Below, piece by piece: positions 35,619-45,774 of a stretch of DNA of 64,000 nt (its first letter is position 1; the number at the start of each line of letters is the position of its first letter). Source of the DNA: Solimonas fluminis (GTDB lineage: Bacteria; Pseudomonadota; Gammaproteobacteria; Nevskiales; Nevskiaceae); assembly GCF_002930645.1 (NCBI RefSeq), contig NZ_PSNW01000001.1, positions 186,001-250,000 on the forward strand, in the 5' to 3' direction. The position numbers and the translations under genes were made by a program. The notes under the pieces were generated by a model. It was given only the letters and a program-made list of their open reading frames with translations. It made no database searches and was not told the DNA's origin.

Positions 35619-36065
35619 CTAGCTTCTTTTCGCCGGTTTTCCAGCGGCTTTCGCCACCGGCTTCTTGGCCGGGGCCTTCTTCGGGGCGGCCCGCTTCGCA
35701 GCGGGCTTCCGCGCCGCCGGCTTCTTGGGCGCAGCCTTCTTCGCCGGCGCAGGGCGCGCATCCGCTTCGTTCTCGTCCAGCACCTGGTTGATGTGCGCGG
35801 CGTCTTCCAGGTTCTCGATCTGGTCGGAGATCAGGTCGCCGAGCTGCTGGTTGATGCGGCGGATCGCGTCGTAGACCATCGCCGCTGCCTGGCGGTTGCG
35901 CTCGCGCAGCGCCAGCTTGTCCTCGGTCAGCACCCCGGTGCGCTCCAGGAACTGGAACGGCAGGTCGGCGACCTGCAGGTGGATCTGGCCGATGGAGGAC
36001 ACGGCGCGGTCGATCGCCTGCTGCAGGGAGTCCTTCAGCAGTTCGAGTTTCTGCAGCTTGCTCAT
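35619..36065 (-). CDS. Helical protein with histone H1-like Lys/Ala/Pro tail
   Basis: A 148-residue protein. Residues 1-105 are helical (LQKLELLKDSLQQAIDRAVSSIGQIHLQVADLPFQFLERTG, then ERNRQAAAMVYDAIRRINQQLGDLISDQIENLE). Residues 108-148 are almost only Lys, Ala, Pro and Arg in PKKPAAR-type repeats like the tail of bacterial histone H1/AlgP proteins. It likely binds DNA or another polyanion through the tail. The start at 36065 (MSKLQKLEL) is taken because upstream sequence has no coding character. No family name is certain. Confidence 0.7.
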   Translation of the reverse strand: MSKLQKLELLKDSLQQAIDRAVSSIGQIHLQVADLPFQFLERTGVLTEDKLALRERNRQAAAMVYDAIRRINQQLGDLISDQIENLEDAAHINQVLDENEADARPAPAKKAAPKKPAARKPAAKRAAPKKAPAKKPVAKAAGKPAKRS

Positions 36066-36273
36066 GGTTCTGTACCTATGGAGATCAAGAGGGTCTGGCG
36101 AGCAATGTACCCGAGCGCCGCGGCGCTGCGTATGGGTCTGCGGCCGCGCCCGTCCGCCGCCGGGCCAAGGCGACGCCTGTACACCGAATTCCGCCGTTTT
36201 GCCACACCCGCGCCTCAAGGCGTTGATTTGACTGCTGTGCTAAGTTAGGCAGCGTAAGCCGAACCGCAGTCTG

Positions 36274-36954
36274 ATGACCACCCGCATTTCCCGCAGCCCC
36301 CGCAGCGGCGCCGACGACGGCGCCCTCGTGACCCGTTCCGAGCGCAAGCAGCGCACGCGCGGCGCCTTGCTCGACGCCGCCCTCAAGCTGATGTCGGACG
36401 GCCGCAGCTTCACCAGCCTGGGCCTGCGCGAGATCACGCGCGAGGCCGGTGTGGTGCCCACCTCCTTCTACCGGCACTTCCGCGACATGGACGAGCTGGG
36501 CCTGGCCCTGGTGGAGGAGAGCGGCCTGACCCTGCGCCGCCTGCTGCGCGAGGCGCGCAAGCAGGGCCGCCCCGACGCCGACATGGTCCGGCGCTCGGTG
36601 GAGGTCTACAAGCAGTACGTCGAGGACAACCGCCTGCAGTTCTTCTTCCTGGCCGGCGAACGCCACGGCGGCTCGCCGCTGATCCGCCGCGCAGTACGCA
36701 ACGAGGCGACGCATTTCACCAACGAGATGGCCGAGGACATCCGCCAGCTCAACATCGCGCCGCAGCTGTCGTTTGCCTCGCTGCAGATGATCTGCAACCT
36801 GATCGTCTCGTCGATGTTCAACGCCGCCACCGACATCCTGGACCTGCCGCACAACCACCCGCAGGCCCACCGGGAGCTGACCGATTTCCTGGTCAAGCAG
36901 CTGCGCCTGATCTTCCTGGGCGCGACGCAGTGGAAGGAAAAGGCGCCGGACTAG
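36274..36954 (+). CDS. fabR: FabR-type HTH repressor of unsaturated fatty-acid synthesis
   Basis: A 226-residue TetR-family protein. The block SFTSLGLREITREAGVVPTSFYRHFRDMDELGLALVEESGLTLRRLLREAR at about residues 46-97 is nearly the FabR sequence of enteric bacteria, including the PTSFYRHF recognition helix. FabR represses genes for unsaturated fatty-acid synthesis in response to the acyl-CoA/acyl-ACP pool. Here it is not next to fabA/fabB, so its targets lie elsewhere. It converges on the Bcr/CflA transporter gene with a 4-base overlap. Confidence 0.85.
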   Translation: MTTRISRSPRSGADDGALVTRSERKQRTRGALLDAALKLMSDGRSFTSLGLREITREAGVVPTSFYRHFRDMDELGLALVEESGLTLRRLLREARKQGRPDADMVRRSVEVYKQYVEDNRLQFFFLAGERHGGSPLIRRAVRNEATHFTNEMAEDIRQLNIAPQLSFASLQMICNLIVSSMFNAATDILDLPHNHPQAHRELTDFLVKQLRLIFLGATQWKEKAPD

Positions 36955-38117
36955 TCGGCCTTCGGCGCCAGCGTCCGCAGCAGCAGATTGGACCCCACGC
37001 CGCAGATCGCGATCACGGCCGCCATCGGCAGCGCCGAGCCGTCGTGCCAGGAACCCACCACCGCCCCTGACAGCGCCGCGGCACCGTACTGGATCATGCC
37101 CAGCGAGGCCGAGGCGGTGCCGGCGTTGCGCTCGAAGGGCGCCATGGCCATCGCCGAGGAGTTGGGGAATACCAACCCCAGCGCGGCCACGCAGACGAAC
37201 AGCGGCGGCAGGATCGCCGTCAGCCCGCCGGCCCCCGACAGCACCACGGCCAGCAGCGCCAGCGCCGCCAGGGCATGCGCCAGCAGGGCGCTGCGCAGCA
37301 CGCGTTCCAGCGGGAACCGGTCCAGCAGCCAGCGGTTGAACTGCGAGGCGCCGATCAGGCCGAAGGCATTGGCGCCGAAGACCTTGGCGAAATGTTCCGG
37401 CGGCACCCGGTAGAGTTCGATGAACACGAAGGGCGCGCCGGCGATGTAGGCGAACATGCCGGCCTGGGCCACGGCGCCGCCCAGGGCATAGGGCAGGAAG
37501 CGGCGGTCGGAGATCACGCTCCAGTAGCCGCCGCGCGGCCCGGTCGAGGGTCCTCCGGTCTCCGGCAGCGCGCGCCAGACCGCCAGCAGGCAGCCCAGGC
37601 CGAACAGCGCCAGCACGCCGAAGATCCAGCGCCAGCCGAAGCCCAGCAGCACCCAGCCGCCCACCATTGGCGCCAGGATCGGCGCCACGCCCATCACCAG
37701 CATCAGCAGCGAGAACACCCGCGCGGCGGTCTGCGGATCGAACAGGTCGCGCACGATCACCCGCGCCACCACCATGGCGCTGCCGCCGCCCAGGGCCTGC
37801 AGCACGCGGAAGGCCATCAGCGCCTCGATCCGCCAGGCCAGCGCGCAGCCCAGCGAGGCCAGCACGTACAGCCCCAGGCCGATGTACAGCGGCCGCTTGC
37901 GGCCGTAGCGGTCGATCATCGGGCCGTACAGCAGCTGGCCCAGCGCCAGGCCGACGAAGAACGACGACAGCGTGAACTGCGCCTGCCCCTGCGAGGCGGC
38001 CAGGTCCCTCGCCAGCGTCGGCAGCGCCGGCAGGTACATGTCGATCGACATCGGGCCGATCGCGGTGGCGATGCCCAGGATCAGGATGAGGCGCTTGTGG
38101 GAGGCGGTGAGCTGCAT
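36951..38117 (-). CDS. Bcr/CflA family multidrug MFS transporter
   Basis: A 388-residue major-facilitator protein with twelve hydrophobic segments. Motif A is LYGPMIDRYGRKRP near residue 65, and IATAIGPMSIDMYLPALPTLARDL at the N-terminus and RVLQALGGGSAMVVARVIVRDLF near 110 are typical of the Bcr/CflA group. It would export drugs or metabolites by proton antiport in the inner membrane. Transcribed away from the dioxygenase gene that lies 9 bases downstream, in the same direction, so they may form one transcript. Confidence 0.92.
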   Translation of the reverse strand: MQLTASHKRLILILGIATAIGPMSIDMYLPALPTLARDLAASQGQAQFTLSSFFVGLALGQLLYGPMIDRYGRKRPLYIGLGLYVLASLGCALAWRIEALMAFRVLQALGGGSAMVVARVIVRDLFDPQTAARVFSLLMLVMGVAPILAPMVGGWVLLGFGWRWIFGVLALFGLGCLLAVWRALPETGGPSTGPRGGYWSVISDRRFLPYALGGAVAQAGMFAYIAGAPFVFIELYRVPPEHFAKVFGANAFGLIGASQFNRWLLDRFPLERVLRSALLAHALAALALLAVVLSGAGGLTAILPPLFVCVAALGLVFPNSSAMAMAPFERNAGTASASLGMIQYGAAALSGAVVGSWHDGSALPMAAVIAICGVGSNLLLRTLAPKAD

Positions 38118-38126
38118 GCAGGCGGT

Positions 38127-38924
38127 TCAGGCCGCCTCGGCGGCGGGTTCGGTGAAGCGGTAGACGTCCATGGCCAGGACCTCGTGGGTGACCCCGCCGA
38201 AGCGGTGCTCCGCCGCGGCGCCCTCGCCCGCCGCGCCCAGCGCGACGAACAGCGGCAGCAGGTGCTCCTCGGTCGGATGGGCCCGGGCGGCCTGCGGGGC
38301 GCGGCGACGGTAATCGAGCAGGGCCGCGATGTCACCTGCCGCGAGGCGCCCGGCGAACCAGCGCTGGAACTCCGCGACGTAGGGCGCCACTTCGGCCGTC
38401 TCCTCGAAACGCACCTCGTGCAGGTTGTGCGTGAGGCTGCCGGAGCCCAGCACCAGCACCCCTTCGTCGCGCAACGGCCGCAGGGCCAGCCCCAGCCGGT
38501 AGTGGTGCTCCGGGCCCAGGCGAGGCTGCAGCGCCAGCGGCACCACCGGCACGTCGGCCTGCGGATAGAACTCGCGCAGCGGCACCCAGGCGCCGTGGTC
38601 CAGGCCGCGTTCGACGCCATGCGCTTCGAACCCGGCATTGGCCAGCAGCTCCGCCGCCCGGCGTGCCACGGCGGGCTCGCCCGGGGCCGGGTAGCGGATG
38701 TCGAACAAGGGCTGGGGGAAGCCGCCGAAGTCGTGGATCGTCTCCGGCTGCCGCGCGGCGCCCACGGCCGGCGCGCGGGTCAGCCAGTGGGCGGAGGCCA
38801 CCAGCACCGCCCGGGGCCGCGGCAGGCCGGCGGCCAGCTGCCGCCAGGCCGTGCCGGTGGCGCCGGCTCCCAGCGCCAGCATGGGCGAGCCGTGGGAGAC
38901 GAACACCGAGGGCAGGCGGGTCAT
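38127..38924 (-). CDS. DODA-type extradiol ring-cleavage dioxygenase family protein
   Basis: A 265-residue class III extradiol-type enzyme of the 4,5-DOPA dioxygenase group. Expected metal and active-site His residues are in SHGSP (near residue 10), SAHW (near 45), HDFGGFP (near 64) and LDHGAWVPL (near 110); GSGSLTHNL follows. It would cleave aromatic catechols with Fe(II) or Zn(II). The start at 38924 (MTRLPSVFVSHGSP) follows a long non-coding extension of the frame. It sits 9 bases upstream of the transporter stop; whether the transporter handles its product is open. Confidence 0.9.
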   Translation of the reverse strand: MTRLPSVFVSHGSPMLALGAGATGTAWRQLAAGLPRPRAVLVASAHWLTRAPAVGAARQPETIHDFGGFPQPLFDIRYPAPGEPAVARRAAELLANAGFEAHGVERGLDHGAWVPLREFYPQADVPVVPLALQPRLGPEHHYRLGLALRPLRDEGVLVLGSGSLTHNLHEVRFEETAEVAPYVAEFQRWFAGRLAAGDIAALLDYRRRAPQAARAHPTEEHLLPLFVALGAAGEGAAAEHRFGGVTHEVLAMDVYRFTEPAAEAA

Positions 38925-39078
38925 GACGGACTCCGGTCGATCAGGGGGCGCCAGCATGCCCCCGGGAGCCGCGCCGATGAATCCCCGTTTGTTGAATAGA
39001 CATTTCAGACTATTTGAAGAATCACGCACTTGCACGCGGCCCATCTGCGGTATCTTGCGGATGACAGAGGAGATTCCG

Positions 39079-40278
39079 ATGAGCGCCGAGCGGCATCGCC
39101 GCAGCCTCGAGACCGGGGAAATGCTGTTCCGGGAAGGCGACGGAGGCCACGAGGCCTACGTCATCGAATCCGGCTGCATCGAGATCTTCACCGGCAGTCT
39201 CGACAGCCGCCGCCGCATCGCCTGCCTGGGCCGCGACGAAATCTTCGGCGAAATGACCCTGCTCGGCGGCCACACCCGCCTGGCCTCGGCGATGGCGACC
39301 GAGCCGACCACGCTGATCGTCATCAGCCACGAATACCTGGAAGAGCGCGTGCTGGCGGCCGACCCGCTGCTGCGCCACCTGCTGCGCGTGGTGATCGCGC
39401 GCAGCCGCGACAACGTGCTGCGCCTGGCGCAGACCGTCGAGCAGGGCGGCGGCATGGCCGGCACGGCCCACGCGGCGGCCGACCGGCAGGCCGCCCTGCA
39501 GCATCTGCGCCTGGAGCAGGCCATGGCCACGGCGCTGGAGCGCAGCGAGTTCCAGCTGCACCTGCAACCCATCGTGAGACTGCGAGACGGCCGCCCTGCC
39601 GGCTTCGAGGCGCTGATCCGCTGGATCCGCCCCGACGGCAGCCGGGTGTCGCCGGGCGAGTTCATTCCCGTGGCCGAGCAGAGCGAGCTGATCTACGTGC
39701 TGGGGCACTGGATCATCCGCGAGTCCTGCCGCTGCCTGGCCGAGCTGGACCGGCAAGTGCCGGGGGCGGCCGCCTTCCTGAGCCTGAACCTGTCGCTGCG
39801 CCAGTTCGACGACCCGGCCCTGTTTCCGGTGCTGGAGGCCGCCCTGGCCGACAGCGGGCTGGACCCGCGACGCCTGCGCCTGGAGATCACCGAATCGATG
39901 ATCGCCCGCGACGCGGACGCCACCCTGCAGCTGCTGCAGCGCTGCAAGGCCCTGGGGGCCAAGCTGTCGGTGGACGACTTCGGCACCGGCTACAGCTCCC
40001 TGTCCTACCTGCAGCGCCTGCCGGTGGACTGCCTGAAGCTGGACCGAAGCTTCATCGGCGAGCTGGAAACCAGCCCCGCCGCCGCCCGCATCGTCGGCGC
40101 CGTGGCCCGGCTGGCCCACGACCTGGGCATGGAAACGGTGGCCGAGGGCATCGAGACCCCGGGGCAGGCCGCCCGCTGCCGCGAGCTGGGGGTGGACTAC
40201 GGCCAGGGCTTCCACTGGGCCCCCGCCCTGCCGCTGGACCGTGCGGCGCAGCTCCTGAGCCGCGACCAGGCCGCCTGA
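39079..40278 (+). CDS. Cyclic-nucleotide-binding domain plus EAL phosphodiesterase
   Basis: A 399-residue signalling protein. Residues 10-110 are a CRP-like nucleotide-binding domain (FREGDGGHEAYVIESGCIEIF, then FGEMTLLGGHTRLASA at 56-71 with R67). Residues 150-395 are an EAL domain that breaks c-di-GMP: EALIRW at 177-182, ITESM near 277, DDFGTGYSS near 303 and AEGIET near 355 are all present, so it is probably active. There is no GGDEF domain. It couples a small-nucleotide signal to c-di-GMP removal. The start at 39079 follows GAGGAG by 6 bases; the frame opens earlier but without coding sense. Confidence 0.9.
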   Translation: MSAERHRRSLETGEMLFREGDGGHEAYVIESGCIEIFTGSLDSRRRIACLGRDEIFGEMTLLGGHTRLASAMATEPTTLIVISHEYLEERVLAADPLLRHLLRVVIARSRDNVLRLAQTVEQGGGMAGTAHAAADRQAALQHLRLEQAMATALERSEFQLHLQPIVRLRDGRPAGFEALIRWIRPDGSRVSPGEFIPVAEQSELIYVLGHWIIRESCRCLAELDRQVPGAAAFLSLNLSLRQFDDPALFPVLEAALADSGLDPRRLRLEITESMIARDADATLQLLQRCKALGAKLSVDDFGTGYSSLSYLQRLPVDCLKLDRSFIGELETSPAAARIVGAVARLAHDLGMETVAEGIETPGQAARCRELGVDYGQGFHWAPALPLDRAAQLLSRDQAA

Positions 40279-40287
40279 GGCGGCGGA

Positions 40288-40322
40288 ATGCCCCCCTTTG
40301 GGGCATGGAATCGTTTGATTCC
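40288..40322 (+). terminator. Two small hairpins after the EAL gene
   Basis: ATGCCCC/GGGGCAT (40288-40294 and 40300-40306) and GGAATC/GATTCC (40307-40312 and 40317-40322) stand back to back after the EAL stop. No T-tract; they probably end or punctuate that transcript. Confidence 0.4.
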
Positions 40323-40324
40323 CC

Positions 40325-40353
40325 TTGAGATTCAGCCCTGGCGCTGGTAGGAT
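40325..40353 (+). promoter_or_regulatory. Sigma70 promoter of infC operon
   Basis: TTGAGA (40325-40330), 17-base spacer, TAGGAT (40348-40353). Transcription would start near 40360, placing the hairpin at 40366-40383 at the very 5' end. Confidence 0.65.
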
Positions 40354-40365
40354 GCGCGCCCTCAT

Positions 40366-40387
40366 GCCCCGCCTGTGCGGGGCTTTT
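40366..40387 (+). promoter_or_regulatory. Terminator-like hairpin in the infC leader
   Basis: GCCCCGC (40366-40372) pairs with GCGGGGC (40377-40383) around CTGT, then TTTT. It lies between the promoter and the infC start, so it could attenuate or stabilise the operon mRNA. Confidence 0.55.
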
Positions 40388-40410
40388 CGGCTTGACGCGG
40401 GAGATGAACC

Positions 40411-40932
40411 ATCGCAGCAGAACGTGAAGACCGGCGCAACGGACAGATCAATGTACCCCGCGTACGTGTGATCGGCGCCGATGGCGAGCAGGTCGGCATC
40501 ATGCTCACCCGCGACGCGATCGCCAAGGCCGAGGCTGATGGCCTGGACCTGGTGGAAGTGTCTCCCAATGCGGAGCCGCCGGTCTGCAAGATCATGGATT
40601 ACGGCAAGTACCTTTACGCAAAGGACAAGGCCGCCCATGCCGCCAAGCGCAAGCAGAAGCAGATCCAGGTCAAGGAAGTGAAATTCCGCCCGACCACCGA
40701 GGAAGGCGACTACCAGACGAAGCTGCGCAACATCACGCGCTTCCTGGAAGAAGGCGACAAGGTGAAGGTGACGATCCGCTTCCGCGGCCGCGAAATGGCC
40801 CACGCCGAACTGGGCATGGAAGTGATGAGCCGTCTCAAGACGGAGCTGGATGCGCTGGCCATGGTCGAGCAGCATCCGAAGATGGAAGGCCGCCAGTCGG
40901 TCATGGTGATCGCTCCGCGCAAGCGGGCGTAA
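40411..40932 (+). CDS. infC: Translation initiation factor IF-3
   Basis: IF-3, 173 residues, which binds the 30S subunit and checks start-codon pairing. The N-terminal domain [22 protein letters not shown] is in frame upstream of the first ATG-like codon and is clearly native, as in all IF-3 proteins. No ATG, GTG or TTG starts it; the frame begins with ATC at 40411, preceded by GGGAG. Use of a non-canonical start (AUU in E. coli, AUC here) is the known basis of IF-3 self-control. The C-terminal part includes [14 protein letters not shown] and VIAPRKRA. thrS, usually just upstream, is absent. Confidence 0.93.
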   Translation: MAAEREDRRNGQINVPRVRVIGADGEQVGIMLTRDAIAKAEADGLDLVEVSPNAEPPVCKIMDYGKYLYAKDKAAHAAKRKQKQIQVKEVKFRPTTEEGDYQTKLRNITRFLEEGDKVKVTIRFRGREMAHAELGMEVMSRLKTELDALAMVEQHPKMEGRQSVMVIAPRKRA

Positions 40933-40988
40933 CCCGCAAGGTTTTTACGGCCGCGCGCTTTCGGGGGCGGGGCCGGGAAAAGAGAAGT

Positions 40989-41007
40989 CCTGCCGGCTGC
41001 CGGCAGG
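40989..41007 (+). promoter_or_regulatory. Stem-loop in the rpmI-rplT leader
   Basis: CCTGCCGG (40989-40996) and CCGGCAGG (41000-41007) around CTG, 64 bases before rpmI. In enteric bacteria L20 represses this operon by binding leader RNA structure; this stem may be part of a similar site. Confidence 0.4.
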
Positions 41008-41070
41008 CCCGGTCAGCTCCCCAGGGCGGGGATGTGAAACCGGCAATCGAAAGCTTTTTAGGAGTATGAA

Positions 41071-41268
41071 ATGCCCAAGATGAAAACCGTGAAAAGCGCG
41101 GCGAAGCGCTTTGCCAAGACCGGCAAAGGCGGCTTCAAGCGCAGCCACTCGCACAAGCGCCACATCCTGACCAAGAAGTCGGGCAAGCGCATTCGCCAGC
41201 TGCGTGGCGAAGCCCAGGTGCACGGCTCCGACGTGCGTGAAGTTGCTCACATGCTGCCCTACGCCTAA
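41071..41268 (+). CDS. rpmI: 50S ribosomal protein L35
   Basis: A 65-residue basic protein with [33 protein letters not shown] and KRIRQLRG, all L35 signatures. The TTTAGGAG ribosome site ends 5 bases before ATG. Followed by rplT 11 bases later. Confidence 0.97.
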   Translation: MPKMKTVKSAAKRFAKTGKGGFKRSHSHKRHILTKKSGKRIRQLRGEAQVHGSDVREVAHMLPYA

Positions 41269-41279
41269 GGAGATCGACG

Positions 41280-41639
41280 ATGGCTCGTGTCAAACGTGGT
41301 GTTACCGCTCGCGCGAAGCACAAGAAGGTCCTGAAGAAGGCCAAGGGCTACTACGGCGCAAAGTCGCGCACGTATCGCTCGGCCAAGCAGCAGGTCATCA
41401 AGTCCGGCCAGTACGCCTTCCGCGACCGCCGCGTGAAGAAGCGCGAATTCCGCGCGCTCTGGATCATCCGCATCGGCGCCGCCTCCCAGGAACTGGGCCT
41501 GGCCTACAGCCGATTTATCAACGGGCTCGCCAAGGCCGGCGTCGCCCTGGATCGCAAGGTTCTCGCTGACCTCGCCATGAACGACAAGCCGGCTTTCGCC
41601 AAGCTCGTCGAGCAGGCCAAGGCCCAGCTCGCCGCTTAA
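41280..41639 (+). CDS. rplT: 50S ribosomal protein L20
   Basis: A 119-residue protein starting [26 protein letters not shown], with [18 protein letters not shown] in the middle, as expected of L20. It binds 23S rRNA early in assembly and represses its own operon in other bacteria. A strong terminator follows at 41669-41699. Confidence 0.98.
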   Translation: MARVKRGVTARAKHKKVLKKAKGYYGAKSRTYRSAKQQVIKSGQYAFRDRRVKKREFRALWIIRIGAASQELGLAYSRFINGLAKAGVALDRKVLADLAMNDKPAFAKLVEQAKAQLAA

Positions 41640-41668
41640 TCGCAGCGAACCGTCGTAGATCCGAATCA

Positions 41669-41699
41669 GGGGGACGGCGTCCAGCCGTTCCCCTTTTTT
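41669..41699 (+). terminator. Rho-independent terminator after rplT
   Basis: Ten-base stem 41669-41678 with 41684-41693 (one G-T pair), loop GTCCA, then TTTTTT at 41694-41699. It separates rpmI-rplT from pheS; read-through would allow coupled expression. Confidence 0.9.
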
Positions 41700-41732
41700 G
41701 TTTGTTTTTCTGGAAACTGGTGGATTCAACGG

Positions 41733-41865
41733 ACCGTTCACACCGAGTAGCGCCGCGCAGCGTCGCGTATCGAAGTGCCCGGTGAACGTGCCTCGATACG
41801 CACGCTCCCCCTCGATACGCCGCTTCGCGGCACTCGGGGTCACGAGGCTACTCGGCATGAACGGT
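41733..41865. repeat. 133-bp interspersed repeat with inverted ends
   Basis: Left end ACCGTTCACACCGAGTAGC (41733-41751) and right end GCTACTCGGCATGAACGGT (41847-41865) are inverted repeats with two mismatches. Internal parts repeat CTCGATACGC. A degenerate copy of its left half lies at 42971-43034, on the other side of pheS. Confidence 0.75.
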
Positions 41866-41886
41866 TTGCGGATTCCGCAGATATGA

Positions 41887-42927
<1,041 letters not shown>

Positions 42928-42970
42928 GAGCAGGGATCAGGGCTCGAAGAGAGATGGACGTTCCCGCCAC

Positions 42971-43034
42971 CCGTTCACACCGAGCAGCGCCGCGCGGCGT
43001 CGTATCGAGGTGCGTGCCGAACGGTCCGGTGAAT
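42971..43034. repeat. Degenerate copy of the pheS-flanking repeat
   Basis: CCGTTCACACCGAGCAGCGC then CGCGCGGCGTCGTATCGAGG is the left half of the 41733 repeat with a few changes, followed by GTGCCGAACGG. It fills the gap between pheS and pheT. Confidence 0.65.
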
Positions 43035-43091
43035 CTCTTGCCCGCCCCTTCCTGCGCACCCTGAATTCCTAGTCCCTAGGACACAAAGACA

Positions 43092-45461
43092 ATGAAACTG
43101 AGCGAAAACTGGCTGCGCGAGTGGGTCAACCCGCAGGCCACCATCAATGAAATCTCGGACCGCCTGGTGATGGGCGGCCTGGAGCTGGAGATCGAGCCCG
43201 TGCTGGAGACGCTGCCGCAAGGCGTCGTCGTGGGCCGCATCGTCAAGGCCGAGCGCCATCCGCAGGCCGACCGCCTGCAGGTCTGCGAGGTCGACGTGGG
43301 CCAGCCGCAGAAGCTGCAGATCGTCTGCGGCGCCGCCAATGCGCGCGCGGGCATGAACGCTCCCTGCGCCGTCGTCGGCGCGAAGCTGCCGGACGGCATG
43401 GAGATCAAGCAGGCGGCTCTGCGCGGCGTGGACTCCTTCGGCATGCTCTGCTCGGCCAAGGAACTCGGCCTGGCGGAGAAGTCGGAGGGCCTGCTGGAAC
43501 TGGACCACGATGCCAAGCCGGGCACCCCCATCGAGCAGTACCTGGGCCTGAAGGACAACGTCCTCAACCTGGAGATCACCCCCAACCGCGGCGACTGCCT
43601 CAGCGTGCTGGGCCTGGCCCGCGAGCTGTCGGCGCTGTACGCCATCCCGATGAAGCGCCCCAGCTTCCCGCAGGCAGTGGTCGTGGGCCATTCGCAGGTG
43701 AAGGTGGAGATCGAGGACCTGCAGGCCTGCCCGCACTACACCGGGCGCGTCATCACCAAGCTCAACCCCAAGGCCATCACTCCGGACTGGATGCGCGAAC
43801 GCCTGCGCCGCGCCGGGCTGCGCAGCATCCACCCGGTGGTGGACATCACCAACTACGTGATGCTCGAGCTGGGCCAGCCGATGCATGCCTTCGACTCCGG
43901 CAAGATCTCCGGCCAGGTGCGCGTGCGCCGCGCACGCGCCGGCGAGAAGCTGGAACTGCTGAACGGCGAGACCCTGGAGTTCAACCACGGCGAACTGATC
44001 ATCGCCGACGACCACGGCCCGCTGGCCCTGGCCGGCGTCATGGGCGGGCAGGAGTCCGGCGTGCAGGTCCGCACCACCGGCATCTTCCTGGAGTCGGCCT
44101 GCTTCGCCCCCACCGCGGTGGCCGCCACCGCTCGCCGCCACAAGCTGGCCTCGGACTCCTGCTACCGCTTCGAGCGCGGCGTGGACCCCGGCCTGCAGCG
44201 CTCGGCGCTGGAACGCGCCACGCAACTGATCCTGCAGATCTGCGGCGGCGAGGTGCACCCGGTGATCACCGCCGGGCGTCCGCCGGCCGAGCCGGTCACG
44301 GTGCGCCTGCGCCAGACCCGCCTGAACCAGCTGCTGGGCCACGAGATCGCCGAGAAGGACGTGGAACAGCTGCTGTCGCGCCTGGGCATCACCACCCGCC
44401 ACGAGCTCGGCGGCGCCTGGATCGCCCGCGTGCCCAGCTACCGATACGACCTGCGCATCGAGCCCGACCTGATCGAGGAAGTGGCCCGCCTCTACGGCTA
44501 CGACCGCATCCCCGCCAAGCCCTACGCCGCCCGCCTGGCGCCGGGCCGCCCCAGCGAGGCCGCCCGCTCGCTGAGCCGCGTGCAGGACGTGCTGGTGTCG
44601 CGTGGCTGGCAGCAGATCGTCAGCCTGTCCTTCGTCGAGCCGGGCCTGCAGGGCCAGCTCAACCCGGATGCGCGCGGCATCCCCCTGGACAACCCCATCG
44701 CCGACACCCTGTCGGTGATGCGCACCACGCTGTGGGCCGGCCTGATCCCGGCCTGGCTCTACAACCGCCAGCGCCAGCAGAACCGCCTGCGCCTGTTCGA
44801 GCAGGGCGTGGCCTTTGCCGACGTGGACGGCCAGATCGTGGAAACCAGCCGCCTCGCCGGCCTGGCCGTGGGCGCCGCCCTGCCGGAACAGTGGAGCAGC
44901 GCCGCCCGCCCCACCGATTTCTACGACCTGAAGGCCGACGTGGTGGCCCTGCTGGGCAGCACCGCCGGCGAGTACCGCTTCGAGAAGGCCGAGCACCCTG
45001 CCCTGCACCCGGGCCAGAGCGCGCGCATCCTGCGCGGCGAACGCCCCGCCGGCTGGATCGGCGCCCTGCACCCCAAGCTCGTGCGCACGCTGGACCTGCC
45101 CGAGGCCCCGCTGCTGTTCGAGCTGGATTGGGAGGTCATCCGCGACACCCGCGTGCCGGTCTCGCAGCCGCTGTCCGAGTTCCCGTCGTCGCGCCGCGAC
45201 CTCGCCCTGGTGGTGCCCGAGACGGTCTCCGCGGATGCGCTGATCGCCTGCGCCAAGGCTTCCGGTGAAAATTTGTTGCAGAAAGTTTTCATCTTCGACA
45301 TTTATCGGGGCGATAACTTACCTACTGCCTGCAAAAGCGTGGCTTTAGGGTTGATTTTCAATGACTATTCCCGCACCCTAACCCTAGAAGAAATCGACGC
45401 GTCGGTTGCCAGGATCACCTCGCAGCTCACGCGCGAGCTGGGCGCTGTGATCCGGCAGTAA
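43092..45461 (+). CDS. pheT: Phenylalanyl-tRNA synthetase beta subunit
   Basis: A 789-residue beta subunit. Domains in order: EMAP-like tRNA-binding ([24 protein letters not shown], residues 50-75), B3/B4 editing domain, B5 (near 400-470), catalytic-like core, and the C-terminal FDX-ACB anticodon-binding domain. Full length for the family. The last 60 codons switch to AT-rich codon use (45261-45405), unlike the rest of the gene; a promoter for ihfA could lie there. ihfA starts 16 bases after the stop. Confidence 0.97.
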   Translation: MKLSENWLREWVNPQATINEISDRLVMGGLELEIEPVLETLPQGVVVGRIVKAERHPQADRLQVCEVDVGQPQKLQIVCGAANARAGMNAPCAVVGAKLPDGMEIKQAALRGVDSFGMLCSAKELGLAEKSEGLLELDHDAKPGTPIEQYLGLKDNVLNLEITPNRGDCLSVLGLARELSALYAIPMKRPSFPQAVVVGHSQVKVEIEDLQACPHYTGRVITKLNPKAITPDWMRERLRRAGLRSIHPVVDITNYVMLELGQPMHAFDSGKISGQVRVRRARAGEKLELLNGETLEFNHGELIIADDHGPLALAGVMGGQESGVQVRTTGIFLESACFAPTAVAATARRHKLASDSCYRFERGVDPGLQRSALERATQLILQICGGEVHPVITAGRPPAEPVTVRLRQTRLNQLLGHEIAEKDVEQLLSRLGITTRHELGGAWIARVPSYRYDLRIEPDLIEEVARLYGYDRIPAKPYAARLAPGRPSEAARSLSRVQDVLVSRGWQQIVSLSFVEPGLQGQLNPDARGIPLDNPIADTLSVMRTTLWAGLIPAWLYNRQRQQNRLRLFEQGVAFADVDGQIVETSRLAGLAVGAALPEQWSSAARPTDFYDLKADVVALLGSTAGEYRFEKAEHPALHPGQSARILRGERPAGWIGALHPKLVRTLDLPEAPLLFELDWEVIRDTRVPVSQPLSEFPSSRRDLALVVPETVSADALIACAKASGENLLQKVFIFDIYRGDNLPTACKSVALGLIFNDYSRTLTLEEIDASVARITSQLTRELGAVIRQ

Positions 45462-45477
45462 AAAGGGGTGCAAGAAC

Positions 45478-45774
45478 GTGGCGTTGACGAAGGCTGAGCT
45501 AGCCGATGCGCTGTTCGACGAGTTGGGTCTCAACAAGCGTGAGGCCAAGGAGTTCGTCGACCTGTTCTTCGAAGAAATCCGCGAGCGCCTGGAAGGCGGC
45601 GAGGAAGTGAAGCTTTCGGGCTTCGGCAACTTCGAACTCAGGTCCAAGAACCAGCGCCCGGGCCGCAATCCCAAGACCGGCGAGGAGATTCCCATCTCCG
45701 CGCGCCGCGTCGTTACCTTCCGTCCTGGCCAGAAGCTGCGGCTGAGAGTGGAGTTCGATGCGACCCGCCGATAA
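45478..45774 (+). CDS. ihfA: Integration host factor alpha subunit
   Basis: A 98-residue DNA-bending protein of the HU/IHF group: [39 protein letters not shown] and the DNA-binding arm [27 protein letters not shown] with the intercalating Pro. It starts with GTG at 45478 after a GGGGTGC stretch. The pheT-ihfA-merR order is common in gammaproteobacteria. It overlaps the next gene by 17 bases. Confidence 0.97.
   Translation: MALTKAELADALFDELGLNKREAKEFVDLFFEEIRERLEGGEEVKLSGFGNFELRSKNQRPGRNPKTGEEIPISARRVVTFRPGQKLRLRVEFDATRR

Noticed and set aside
41698-41886. Phe-containing reading frame before pheS resembling a pheM leader peptide
   Set aside because: It would start with TTG inside the terminator's T-tract, has no ribosome site and runs into the interspersed repeat.
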